From Coptis chinensis (lineage: Eukaryota > Streptophyta > Magnoliopsida > Ranunculales > Ranunculaceae): 64,000 bases of DNA. The position numbers and the translations under genes were made by a program. The DNA is taken from the NCBI GenBank assembly GCA_015680905.1, contig CM027377.1, positions 3,186,501 to 3,250,500 of the forward strand, in the 5' to 3' direction. A model generated the notes under the pieces. The model was not told the DNA's origin and searched no databases. It was given only the letters and a program-made list of their open reading frames with translations. This document shows positions 47,064 through 59,221 of this stretch, piece after piece; positions within the stretch are counted from its first letter, which is position 1; each line of letters starts with the position of its first letter.

Positions 47064-48299
47064 ACCCTTCAACAGAATGAGACAACAAAATACTTGATCA
47101 AAGATGAAGAACACAAGCACTTTTCTGGAAAGGCATCTGAACTTGCAACGCAAGTAGAGCTATTCCAACAAAAAACATCACTCCTTGAAGCTGAATTGCT
47201 AGCAACAAATGAGAAGGAAAAGGAACTTACAGAGTCCTTGAATGTAACCATTGAAGAAAAGAAAAAGTTTGAAGATGTGTCAAACAGTTCAAGCGAAAAG
47301 CTTGCAGAGGTTGAGAATTTGCTGGTGGTCTTGCAGAATGAACTGAAACAAAGCCAAGACATATTAGAGAGCGTCGAAGAAGAACTCAAGGTGTCTGGTG
47401 TCAGAGAAAGTGAGATATTGAAGAAATTTGAGATTGCCAATACTCAGGTAGGGGGACAAGGTAAAATAATTGAGGAGGCCACTGCAAGAATCTCTGAGCT
47501 GGAATCCTTACATGAATCTGTGTTAAAGGATTCAGAGCTAAAGCTGCAAGAAGCAACAGTTAATTTCTCCAACAGGGACACTGAGGCTAACTCCTTGTCT
47601 GAGAAACTGAAGATTCATTAAGATCAAAAGAAAGTTTATGAAGTGCAAGTGGCAGAAGCAGATGAAAGAGCAGCTTCTCTGAAGCTTGAATATGATGAAG
47701 CTTCCATGAAACTATTAGCTCAGGAAAGCATCATTAAAGAAATCAAAGGCAAAGTTTTGGAAGCGGAAAAGACAGCTGGACAGTCTCTTTCCGATAACGA
47801 AATGTTGGCTGAGACAAACATTCAGCTCAAAAGCAAGATTGATGAGCTTCAGGAACTTCTGAGTTCTGTCCATGTTGAAAAAGAAGCTACTTCTCAACAA
47901 TTCACTCACCACATGAATGCTTTGGCCGACTTAACAGACCAGCATACAAGAGCATTCGAAGTTCAGTCTTCAACGGAATCTCGTATCAAGGAAGCTGAAT
48001 TGCAATTACAAGAAGCCATTGAGAGATTCAGTCATAAGGATTTGGAAGCTAAGGACTTGACTGAAAAGCTGAATGCACTTGAATCTCAGATAAGAATTTA
48101 TGAGGAAACAACTAAAGAAGCATCTGCTGTTGCTCAAAGCCAAAAGTCTGAGCTAGAAGAGGCTCTCTCGAAAATAAAACACCTTGAAAGTGTTGTCCAT
48201 GATCTTCAGGTTATGGTTTCTCAGTTTGAAAAGGAAAGTGAAGGACTAGCTGTGACAAACTTGAAGCTTAATGAGGAACTGGTAGTGCATCAATCCAAG
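47064..48299 (+). pseudogene. Captured coiled-coil protein fragment (PICC/At2g32240-like)
   Basis: This is a ~1.2-kb open stretch on the strand opposite to the other captured pieces, with one TAA near 47619 (SEKLKIH then stop, DQKKVYEVQVAEADERAAS). Heptad-rich sequence includes EEKKKFEDVSNSSSEKLAEV, ARISELESLHESVLKDSELK and SHKDLEAKDLTEKLNALESQ. Plant PICC-type long coiled-coil proteins share such HKDxEAxxLxEKL and ARISELE repeats. The fragment has no N-terminus and no C-terminal anchor. Confidence 0.75.
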
Positions 48300-48396
48300 G
48301 TGATCCATTTACTTTTCAGGCTTACTTCAAACAGATGGATGCTAGGTCTCAGAAATTAGAATTGCCTACAGGATTCACAACACAAGGAAGACTCAC

Positions 48397-48720
48397 CCGA
48401 GAATGTACATGTCTGCAGGTTCTTCCAAAGAAAGCCAGCCATCAATCTCAAGATTCTGACCCGGAGGTCGTCCAGCAACATTCCACGTACCTATCATTAC
48501 CCTATGGACCACCAAAATCACCGATTTCATAAAAGACTTAGTAAGGCCATCTTATTATATCAAATCAATGGTTCAAATATTTCACCAATAGAAAGAATGG
48601 AAGCCTAGTAACACATATTGGCATTAAGACCTCACATCCTTTGTGTCTATGTACTGAACGCGCAGAGTTTCAGAATTTCTTCTTTTTTTTCTTAACAGAT
48701 GTCCCTTTAGTGATATCCCT
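48397..48720 (-). pseudogene. Captured inositol polyphosphate 5-phosphatase exons
   Basis: The lower exon (48397-48501) reads VMIGTWNVAGRPPGQNLEID then GWLSLEEPADMYIL, the GTWNV start of the plant type I 5-phosphatase catalytic domain. The upstream exon (48631 to about 48720) reads RNSETLRVQYIDTKDV and joins it in phase across a GT-AG intron to give DVRVMIGTW. The catalytic GDxNYR and later motifs are absent. Confidence 0.85.
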
Positions 48721-49860
48721 GAATAGATCAAGTACAAAAGTTATTAACATGACTTTGAGTACATAAACAGTCCAATTTAGTGTATAAAAAAAGTAACCCG
48801 TCTCAGTTGGATACTTTAAAGATTAACGGCAGTAATAAGACTATTTGGATATTATCAATGAAATATATGGGAAAAAGGAAATTATGGTAACCAAAAGGTT
48901 ATTTGGTCTCTTTCTAATACTAGCATGCAAGTCTTTTTGAGACGACAACTGTAGAGTAGAAAGGCAAAACACTAAAGTTTTATAGATGTGAGGCTGCTTT
49001 AAGCACCAACTCCGCTTATAAGATGGACATGATTCTAAAATGAAAAAATAAAGGGGCGGAGGGTGGGTAGAACTGTCTCTCCTGTGGAGCAAACATGGCT
49101 GACTACAAGTATGCCATATAAAGAGGTCTACTTTCACATATCCGTCATCGCTTTCTATTTATCAGCTTCAATTCGACAACTATATGTTGCCATGATATCA
49201 GGGAGATCCTAACAAGACAAATTGCATACCTTGATATATTTAGAATAGATCAACAATACTAGCAATCGGAACCATAGAATTAGTTTGAATGATAGAAGAA
49301 ACCTGATAAAATGTGATTTTCTGGAAACTCTCTGCTTCACATTCCGAATAAAAGTAGTTAGAACTAATGAGTAACAGTATTTGGTTCTGACATAAAAGGA
49401 AATACAAAAAAAGGTGAAATAAATACCGTGTTACAGCAGTAGATCATCTGCTTCACTCCCAAACTTTGATATATTTTAAAAAGAATTTTAATTGCAATAC
49501 CCTATACTCTTCCCTTTACCCTCCTCCTTTATCCGGGCTTGGGACCGGCATTGTAAAGCTAGCGACAACTTTACAAAGGCGGAGTTAAAAAGTGTTGGCC
49601 TGCAAGAAGCAATAGAGAACAATCAGTATGGATATATGAATAAATGATCAGTTCTAAAGCCTGCAAATGTATCAATAACAAAGCTAAGAATAACAAAGAA
49701 AACAGATACATGTAGCACCAAGTGGAAGAATTTAAACCATTCACCATTCATTGAGTCCAATTCCAACTAACACAACTGCCCAAACACGCATAATTAAAAG
49801 GTCTTCAAAATTTAAGTGTTTTCAAACAACAAAAGACTAGCTCTTAAAATTGAGTGCACA
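48721..49860. other. CACTA interior, noncoding
   Basis: No supported coding sequence. A stretch near 49530-49590 reads TTATCCGGGCTTGGGACCGG, then TTGTAAAG and CTTTACAA in inverted arrangement, like a short dispersed repeat, but it is too small to classify. The rest may be intron or flank sequence of captured genes. Confidence 0.45.
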
Positions 49861-50207
49861 TCACAACTTAATTAAGGAATTGGTTGGCCAAGCCACAAAA
49901 CTAGAGACAGCATCTTCTATCGTCTTCAAAGCGTTATTCCCCCTAACAAGTAGTGCATCCTTTTGAATTGCAACTTCAACAGAAACCTTTGAATAACCGG
50001 GGCCTAAAGGCTTAGTATGCACTGTAGCTGCTGGATCATCAGTATACCACAATCCTTCTGCCACGACATCTTCAGGAACAAGTCTAAACAACTTGCACTT
50101 CACAACTTTGGATTTAGTACCCTGTATGAAAACAAAAAGATATACATACATGACTCTAGAAATTCACATGTTAAATGAAATAGCATTTAGCAAGGATAAC
50201 ATCACGA

Positions 50208-50307
50208 AATCGATTTTGATTGCTTTGGGCGGATGGACTTTGATGGTCACGTTGAGCCCGATGAGTAGGTCTTTGCGTGGGATACAACTTTGGATTTAGC
50301 CCCACCC
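50208..50307 (-). repeat. Repeated TNP1 exon, copy 3 of 3
   Basis: Three similar ~100-bp exon-like blocks lie in the TNP1 gene: here, at about 50398-50436 continued at 55997-56050 on the far side of the copia element, and at about 56155-56230. Shared words on the plus strand are GATTGCTTTGGG, GGACTTTG and TTTAG. Exon duplication probably expanded a linker between the central and C-terminal domains. Confidence 0.6.
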
Positions 50308-50436
50308 CTGCATGCGAAAACATGAAAGGGAAAATATAAAAAGCAATGAAAATTTCAAATTTAATGAAATAGGTTTTAACATGGAAAACTTCTTGAATTT
50401 TGATTGCTTGGGGCGATAGACTTTGGTGGTCACGTC

Positions 50437-53400
50437 GTTGGAGTTATCCCTCACAGGAGAGAAAAACCGAGACTTAAACGGCGATCGGCATCGCGACGGC
50501 GAGAGAAGCCGAGCTCTCGATAGAGCGCCGACTTCGCTCGAGTTCCATAACATAGGCGACCATTCTTCAAAGTGGCAGCCAGCTTCGGCTTCAGTCTTGG
50601 GCCTGACTTCAGCGCAGTGGCCAGCCAGCCAGTCTAATTTCGTGGGCCACTTACTACGATTCCCGCGAATTTGGTTTTTGGAGATAAAACCAAAAATCAA
50701 GGTTTTGGAAAACCTAACCTAACAGAACCAAAACAAGTCAGAAGGATTGGAATCCAGACTAAAAGAGAGAGAACCTTTACAGAGATACAACCCTGTAAAG
50801 AGATAAGAGTGATCTAGTAAGGTGAGAGACTGTAAGGAGAGATTGTAATCTTCCTTCCCATTTTATTAAGAACTGGCTCTTGTGGAAGTAGGCATCATTG
50901 GCCGAACCACGGTAAATCTTTGTCTTGTGGTTTGTTGTTTAACTGCTTTACATTATTATTTGTTGTTGATAGTTGTTTAGCGAGTTGGGCATGTTAGTAT
51001 AGGTAGTTTGTGATATTTAGATTTTGTCCGGAGTTGAATTGTGTTCATACAAGTTATCTGTGTAGTGGGGGAACCGATTGGTATTGGTGTAATCCCCAAC
51101 AAGTGGTATCAGAGCCTTGGTTAGAATAGCTTTAGGGTGTTATCCGAATCTTGGTCGGAAGGTGTTTGGCCAAAATTCACGAGAGAAGATTTGAGGTTAA
51201 ATAACTTGTAGAGATGGACCATTCCGTGAACACTTTCGTATGATGAGTCCGAATAGGAAGAACTACACCATCATGGAAAGCCAAGATGGAAGACTTGCTA
51301 TAATCGAGGACTTGGCACTTCCCATTGAGAATGAGGGAGTAAAACCGAAAAAGGCGATGAGGTTGAATGGAAAAAGCTTGTGAGAAAAGCTATTGGGTAC
51401 ATTCGACAATGGATGAGCGGCGGTGTCTTTCACCATGTGGCCCAAGAGACTACGACCTTCCGGTCATGGAAGAAACTTCGAAGACCTTTATGAAAGGAAG
51501 TCGGTGGAAACAAAGTACTAGTTGTTAAGAAGTTTGCGGAACCACGAAGTACCGGGAAGGTTCTTCAATGTCCGAAACATCTTAATGAAGTCTGAGAATA
51601 TCATCAATCGATGCATTTGATGAAGATCAATTTGGGAGACGAAGTTGAGGCTTTGTTTCTATTAGGCTCTCTACCCGAAAGTTGGGAGACATTAGCGGTT
51701 TCTACATGGAGCAGCCAAGGATGGAATTGTTACCATGGAGATGGCTACCACGTCTTTGTTGAATGAGGGAGACTAGAAGGAGTGCAAGAAGCGGCTTCTA
51801 ACTTCGCAGGTCCTTTTCACGAGAAAACGGGGAGAGGTCAAGCAGAAAAACCATCTCGCTCTAGAGGTGATGACAGTAAATCTAGGGGTGAAGCTAGAAC
51901 TCCTAAGGCGTAGAGGCAATGTTACTATTGGCCACCAAAGGCCACTTCGGATATGAGTCTGCGAGAACAAGAGGGATGAGAAGAATAACGTGTACATGAA
52001 GACATGGTGCGAGGGAACGGAAACACAGCGAGAGATACTACCGCGACTAGTCGATGACCTGAGTGGAATTGTGTCGTCGATTGTGGTGTGTCTTTGTCCC
52101 GAGTACCTTCATGTCGGATACTGAGTGGGTGATAGATACTGAGGGAGCATCCTATCACGTCACACCCGCGAGGGATTCTTCACTACCTACCCGTGGTGAA
52201 TATGGTGAAGTGAGGATGGAACAGTACTGATGGAGTCTCAAGATTATAGGCATTGGAGATGTTCATATAGAAACCAATGTCGGCTACACCTTGACACTCA
52301 AGGATGTAAGACATGTCCCGACATACGGTTAAGCCTAATTTCGGTGGGAAATTAGATGGCGATGGCTTTGTAAACTCGTTTGGTAACGGGGTATGGAAAC
52401 CCGACCCGGAGGGTTCCATTGTAGCGACCGGAGGAAAGAAAACTTGCTCTCTTTACAAAACACAGGCTAGTTTGTGTAAAAAAGCGAATCGTGGCCAAGA
52501 AGCTTCATCCTAACCGCGGCACAAAAGAGGCGTGTCACATGGGCATAAAAGGGATGGAAGTTCTTGCTAAGCAAAAGGCCATGCCCGGACATTAAAGGTA
52601 CACATTTAAGTACATGTACTCACTGTTTGGTAGGAAAGCAACCGCGGGTGTCTTTCCAAAGATTCCCGCCTCTCCTGAGAAGGACATTGTCCTTGAACTA
52701 GTGCAATACGCACTTATGTGGTCCTATGAGAGTGAAGTCCCACCAGGGAGCTTAGTACTTCTTGACATTCATTGATGATCGCCAAAAGAAAGATATGGGC
52801 CTATATAGTAGAAGACCAAGGATGAAGTACTTGGCGTGTTTGAGAAATTCCACGACATGGTGGAAAGAGAGACCGGGAAGTTGTTGAAGTGTATTCGCCG
52901 ATAATGGGGGTGAGTACATTGGGCCATTTGAAGAGTATTGCCGAGTCATGGGATTAGTCATGAGCGGACCGTTCCCAAGACACCGCAATGAATGGAATAG
53001 CGAGAGAATGAACCGTACCATTGTAGAGAGGATAAGATGCATGCTATCTCACTCTAAGCTACCTAGAAGCTCTTGGGTAGAAGCAATGCGTGACCCCGTG
53101 CATGTGATCAACTTGTCACCGAAAAAGCCTCCGAATAGTGATTATCCGGAGAGAGTATGGTCAGCGAGAGATGTTGATTATGGATACTTGAGGGTATTTG
53201 GGTGCGGGGCATTTGTGCATATTCCGGGATGAGATTCAAGCTTGATGACAAAGCCAAGCGGTGCATTTTTCGGGTTATGGAGATGAAAAGTTTGGTTACA
53301 AACTCTATGATCCGATTAACAAGAAGGTAATCCGTCGTCGAGATGTTGTGTTCTTAGAAGACCAAACCATAGCAGACTTTGAGGAGGGTGAAAAATACTG

Positions 53401-55991
53401 GGCTTTCACCAATGATCTTGTTGATTCAACCGAAGTTCCTCTTGTGGAGCGTCGTGCGTAAAGGCATTGAGAATCTGAGAACCATGAGTTTGAAGCTCAT
53501 GATGAGAATCTATTGCTCATGATGGGATAGAACCTATTGGCATAGAAGATGCGGATGAGATGCATGAACCACCACCGAGCAAGCGAAGTGCAACCTCCCC
53601 GAGGCACCGGCCAGATGGGGCAAGGAGGTCCGACAGAGGAGAATAGCTTCAACCAGTATCCACCACATACGTCACGTCTTTACTATCGGATGGTGGAGAG
53701 AACCTATGTACTATCAAGAGGCACTTGAAGGTACGAGACAAAGAAAAGTGGTTGAAGGCCATGCATGGCGAGATGGATTCTTTGCATAAGAATCACACTT
53801 ATGAGTTAGTTGAAACCCACAAAGGGAGAAAAGTTCTCAAGAATAAGTGGATATACAAAGTCAAGCATGAGGAGAACAATCTCACCCAAGGCACAAAGCT
53901 CGCCTTGTTGTGAAGGGATTCGGTCAAAGGAAAGGGATTGACTTTGATGAGATTTTCTCTCTCTCAGAGTGAAGATGACTTCTATCCGGGTGGTATTGGG
54001 TATGGCCGCAAGTATGAACCTAGAGGTTGAAAGCAGCCTAGATGTTAAAGACGACTTTTCTTCATGGAGACCTTGAAGAAGATGTCTACATGGACCAACC
54101 GAGGGTTTTGAGGTCAAAGGCAAGGAGCACCTAGTATGCAAGGTGATAAAAGAGCTTGTATGGGTTGAAGCAAGCACCGAGACGGTGACAAATACATAAA
54201 GTTTGACTCCTTTATGGTGAAGCAAAGGATACAAGAAGTCCGCTAGATCATTGTCGCGTTTGTTCGAGGATTTCCGGATAGGGATTTCATAGTTTATTTT
54301 GCTGTATGTGGATGATATGTTGATAGTTGGCCCAAACATCAACAAGATATCCAAGCTGAAGAAAGACTTGAGTAAGTCCTTTGAGATGAAGGATTTGGGT
54401 CAAGCAAAGCGGATACTGGGATCGCGGATCACTCGTGTGAAAAAGAGTGGAAAGTTGTGGCTTTCTCAAGAAAGCTACATTGAGAAGGTGTTGAAGAGAT
54501 TCAACATGGATCAAAGCGAAGCCGGTCGGTTAAAGCGGTGGCCAGTTCAATGACCAAAGAGATGTGTCCTAAGGGTGAGCATGAGCGCGATCGATGGAAA
54601 AAGATTCCTTATGCATCCGCAGATGGCGCGTTTGATGTATGCCATGGTGTGTACTAGACCAGGACATTGCTTTTCGCCGTTGGGGGTGGTAAGCGATTTC
54701 ACATCAAATCGGGTAAAGAGCATTGGGAAGGTGTTAAGTGGATATTGAGATATCTCAAAGGCACTTCCAAATCATGTTTGTGCTTTGGTGGAAGTAAGCC
54801 CTTACTTGAAGGCTACACCGATGCGCATATGGCGGTGATGTTGACTTCGATGAAGTCCACCTCCGGTTATCCGGTTACTTTTGCGGGGAGCGGTTTCTTG
54901 GCAATCTAAGTTGCAAAAGTGTGTTGCCCTCTCCACTTCTGAAGCGAGTATATTGCAGCCACCGAAAGTGTTGCAAAGAGTTGCTATGGATGAAGAGGTT
55001 CTTCGGCCGAACCGGGCTAAAAAGCGAAAACGGTTTGTAGTTCTATGTGACGGTCGAGGCGCCATCCACTTGAGCAAGAATCCGAAGTTTTCATTCTAGA
55101 TCCAAGCACATACATGCGTTATCGATCATTGATTAGAGAAGTACTTTCGAAGACAAGCATTTGTGTATCGAGAAGATCCATACCGACAAGAACGGGTCGG
55201 ATATGATGACCAAAGTCTTACCGAAGGTAAGTTTGATGTTTGTTGGCTATTGGGAATGGCGACACCTCCCCGTTGATTTGGCAATTGCATGGTATCCCCC
55301 CCCTCGCCTTAGGAGGGGAGATTGTTGAGTTATCCCTCACATGAGGAGAGAAACCGAGCCGACGGAAACGGGCTTAATTCGCATCGAGATAAGTCGAGCC
55401 CGCTCTGATAGAAGCGACTTCGCGTCGAGTTCCGAAGAACATAGAGGCGACCAGCTCAAAGTGGCCCAGCGCCAAACTTCGAGTCTTGGTGCGACTTCGG
55501 CTCAGAGTGAAGCAGCGCCAGCAGTCTAATTTCGTGGGCCCTTGCTTCAAGATTCCCCGAATTTGGTTTTGGAGATAAAACCAAAAATCAAGGTTTTGGA
55601 AAACCTAACCTAACGTAACCAAAACAAGTCGGAAGGATTGGAATCCGGACTAAAAGAGAGAGAACCTTTACACGAGATACAACCCTCAGAAAGAGATAAA
55701 GAGTGATCTAGTAAGGTGAGAGACGTAAGGAGAGATTGTAATCTTCCTTCCCATTTTATTAAGAACCTCTTGTGGAAGTAGGCATCATTGGCGAACCACG
55801 GTAAATCTTTGTCTTGTGGGTTGTTGTTTAACCGCTTTTACATTATTATTTGTTGTTGATAGTTGTTTAGCGAGTTGGGCATGTTAGTATAGGTAGTTTG
55901 TGATATTTAGATTTTGTCCGGAGTTGAATTGTGTTCATACAAGTTATCTGTGTAGTGGGGGAACCGATTGGTATTGGTGTAATCCCCAACA
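50437..55991 (+). mobile_element. Ty1/copia LTR retrotransposon, degraded, nested in the CACTA
   Basis: The LTRs are 50437-51101 and 55323-55991. A 5-bp target duplication ACGTC flanks them at 50432-50436 and 55992-55996. A primer-binding site TGGTATCAGAGCC follows the left LTR and a purine tract AGGAGGGGAGA precedes the right LTR. The interior shows, in order, gag-like, integrase, reverse transcriptase (with a YVDDMLIVG core) and RNase H regions, the copia order. The wording resembles the Tork/Tnt1 group. It looks broken, with many breaks, on the order of ten or more. The LTRs differ mostly in their first ~250 bp and are nearly identical after that, suggesting moderate age. It is younger than the CACTA that hosts it. 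Confidence 0.88.
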
Positions 55992-58900
55992 ACGTCGACC
56001 CTCAAGAGATCTTTCAGTAGACACATCTTTCGATTTAGTCCGTCCCTGTACGAAAACATATAAGGAAACAATAATATAAATGTAAATCTAGGAATTTGAA
56101 ATTAAAAAAAAAAAAAAAAAAAGAATCCAACATTGTATACATACGAGAATTCAGATTGTGATTGCTTTGGGAAGATGGACTTTGAGGGTTCATTGCCACC
56201 TCTCACGGAGAAGGTTGAACAGATCTAATGGTTTGGCTGAAAATAATTTTGATGTTAGTAAATCAAAACAAAAGTATATATGGAATCCCCAAACAAATTG
56301 GAATACCTCTTCACTATTCAATAGTTTGGCAACAAGTTTCTTGATAGAAGACATTTCTTCCAATACATCATCATATTTCTCCCACGCAATTCACTCATCC
56401 TCCCATTGCATTGTTGGATACCATACAAAGTAGACGGAGTAACTCCATATCCCACTCCACGCCAAGCCCCATTAGGATCGGGACCTAAAACTTGTGAGAG
56501 GGCATCTCCTCTTCCACATTCTATATCACAGTCTATTTCATTCAACTTATCCTATAACAGCAACAACAACAACAAGAATAAATAATATAACTAGAGTCGC
56601 ATGGAAATCGAATAAGCATGCCTTTTATCTTAGAAAATATTTTATGAACAAGTGAATCGACATACTATTTTCTCTTTAGCAAACTCATTTACTGGTTCTC
56701 CATTTTTCCTCTTGTGGCCTGCAACCCATACAGTACCTCTTGTAACAGGTTTACCAATCTTACCCTTTTTACGCCTCTACAAAACAAGTAAATAAAACAT
56801 TTCACATATATATATTAAGTACTCTTAAGGGGAAAAATCTTCACAAGTCAAAATAGATCATTCAATTACCAACTCATCTTCCAATCTTGCATAACCTTCT
56901 GACTACAAGTATGGGGCATCTTGTGGTATTGAACCCTTCTTCCCATTTTCCCTTAGTTTCTACAAAAAAAAATATATATGAGTCTTGATATGCAAAATGG
57001 ATTTTATAACCCATATAATGTATGATGAATACCTTGTATCCTTCACGTGAACAATTTGCAACAAATGCTTTCCAATCGGTAGTTTTACATCGGTTGGGCA
57101 ATGTGCAATTCTAGCTTGGTCAAAGATCATATGCATCATAAATTCTTGATCTCAATTTTGTTTTGAACCCACGCCAGCTTCCCAATAGACTTAAAAGTCT
57201 GTTTTCTAGCACGTTACGGTGCTACAAAATGTTCTTTGTAAAAAGATGCATAAACAAATATTACTATATTTCTTTAATAATATATAACTTGCCATGTAAA
57301 TAAAGAAATTTACCTTTAAAACAGTCCACATTTTGTCCTTAATCTCGGGTGTTACTTTATGCCAAGTAGGATAGCCAATTGGAGCTGATCCCTTGCTACT
57401 TTGCCCAAGTAAGCTAACTTGTATAAGTTCAATTAGGACCTATAGGTAGACCTTTTTCATTAAAGTCAAGCACAAGTTTTTTGAGCTTTTGGATCCAATT
57501 GATTCAGTTTGTCGGCCCCCTCGGTATTGGTTGGTGAAGATCATTCGAACCTTCGATGCATTACCTTCTCCTTCAGTAATCATTTTCATAGTGGTTTTCC
57601 AACCATTCATCATCTTCCATTTCCAGTCATGATTTCCATTTTGTTGCTCACTTGGTAGCTTTTCCATATCCCTTGGCAACATTTCCACTTCTTGAACTTT
57701 CTTACCATAAACTTTATTTGGACTTTTGGAACCTTGTACATGACAAAATAAATTGGTTTAATATACTTACAACCACACCTTAATGACACAATCACAACCA
57801 AGCATAATTATTTTTCTTAGTGGAAATTAACAATATACACAAACCTGAATGTGCACGTCCACTTTTCTTAGATGCTTCTACAAGTGCTCTTTTAAACTTT
57901 TGAACCTTAGCTCTTGCCGCTTTTTGGTACTAGAAAATCAAAACAAACAGAAGAAAACAAAATTAAAATACTACAAATACAAAGACGAATAAAAAAATTG
58001 AGAGAGAATCAAAATATCTTACCGGGGTTAGTTCTCTAGCCTTTTCCTTTGCCATTCTTCACATGCATTGAAAAGATTAGAAAATACGTACAGCAAAAAA
58101 CAAAACAATCATATACATGGCACTTAGGTAAAATAAAGTACATAATTTGATCATGACCATAACACAACATGCCTTGCACCATTATAAGAAGCACTCACAA
58201 AACATAATAAAGTTAATAACTAAATAAACAAAAACAAAAACCACATAATAATCAGTCTAAATGGACAAAATGAAAACAAAACGGACCCAATTACACTCTA
58301 TTTCTTTTTTTTTGTAGCACCCAAGTTCCCTCACAATCTTGACGGCTTATAGACTTAGCCTTCTACATCACCTTCGATGTCATTAACTAGCTCCACACTT
58401 GCAAAAGGTGGTGGTGCGAGGCACATTGCTAAGGTCCTCCTCCGTGTACATTTCAAAATCACGGAATCCATGAGAAGGTGCTTTCAAAACCACAAACCAA
58501 CTGCTGTCATGTGATTCTCGTGAGTAGAAAAACTGTTCACTTGGGATGCAAGGATAAAAGGGTCTTGCTTGTGTGTTAAACTTTGATGCAGATTAACTAA
58601 TGTGAATCCCTCTTCTACTTTGATCCCACTTCCCTACGTTTGCCCAATCACAATTAAATAATGGGTACTGAAAAACACCATAATCTAGCAAAATTATCCT
58701 GTTTTATCACACCATAATATGTCACATCTTCCTCGATTTGTGCGGTGTCTTTAGCACTTGCCCTACACAAGCTACTAGTCGACAATGACACTCCAGAGTT
58801 TTGAGTTCCTTTTTCTCCATCCTTTATGTGGAAGCGGTAGCCATTTATCAAATAACCTTTATAGCTCCAAGCATCGCAACAAGGTCCATCCGAGAGCCAA

Positions 58901-59153
58901 TCCAACATATCAGATACATGTTTGGTTTTTTTCTCATTTTCAATCTAAAGACAAACAAAAATTGAAAGTCAAAATCTTACATCGATTAAAACTTCTATAA
59001 ATTTAGATAACAAAACCTGCTTCTTCACCTCAAGCTTAAACCACTCATTGAACGTTTCAGCATGCTTTGCTCCTAAAGCACCTTCATTTCTTCCTAAGCG
59101 AGGTTCCTTTATGGATGAGCATTTTTTGTGTCTTACGTTTAAAAAGGTGTTCA

Positions 59154-59156
<3 letters not shown>

Positions 59157-59219
<63 letters not shown>
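59157..59219. repeat. (TA)n microsatellite in the TNP2 gene
   Basis: About 31 TA dinucleotides lie between the DUF4218 and DUF4216 coding blocks, most likely in an intron. Tyr/Ile repeat frames over it are artefacts. Confidence 0.95.

Positions 59220-59221
<2 letters not shown>

Larger units (their letters stand above)
49861..58055 (-). pseudogene. CACTA TNP1/TNPA-type gene, degenerate
   Basis: The product of such genes binds subterminal repeats of CACTA elements. A plausible first exon (58023-58055) reads MAKEKARELTP, followed by YQKAARAKVQKFKRALVEAS (57845-57929) and GSKSPNKVYGKKV (57732 down). The conserved central domain appears as LVLDFNEKGLPIGPN, GSAPIGYPTWHKVTPEIKDK, TVWVAGHKRKNGEPVNEFA and ALSQVLGPDPNGAWRGVGYG then VTPSTLYG (57450-56370). 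The last exon (49861-50121) holds the C-terminal domain: GTKSKVVKCKLFRLVPEDVV and IEDAVSSFVAWP. Frameshifts and stops occur in the central domain. A copia element splits it at 50437-55991. Confidence 0.8.

Noticed and set aside
47069-47440. Ser/Phe-rich minus-strand frame
   Set aside because: It is the antisense shadow of the coiled-coil fragment. Heptad GAA/GAG codons read as TTC/CTC in reverse.
49530-49590. Possible SINE or pol III promoter
   Set aside because: No convincing A and B boxes and no tail. Only a small hairpin is visible.
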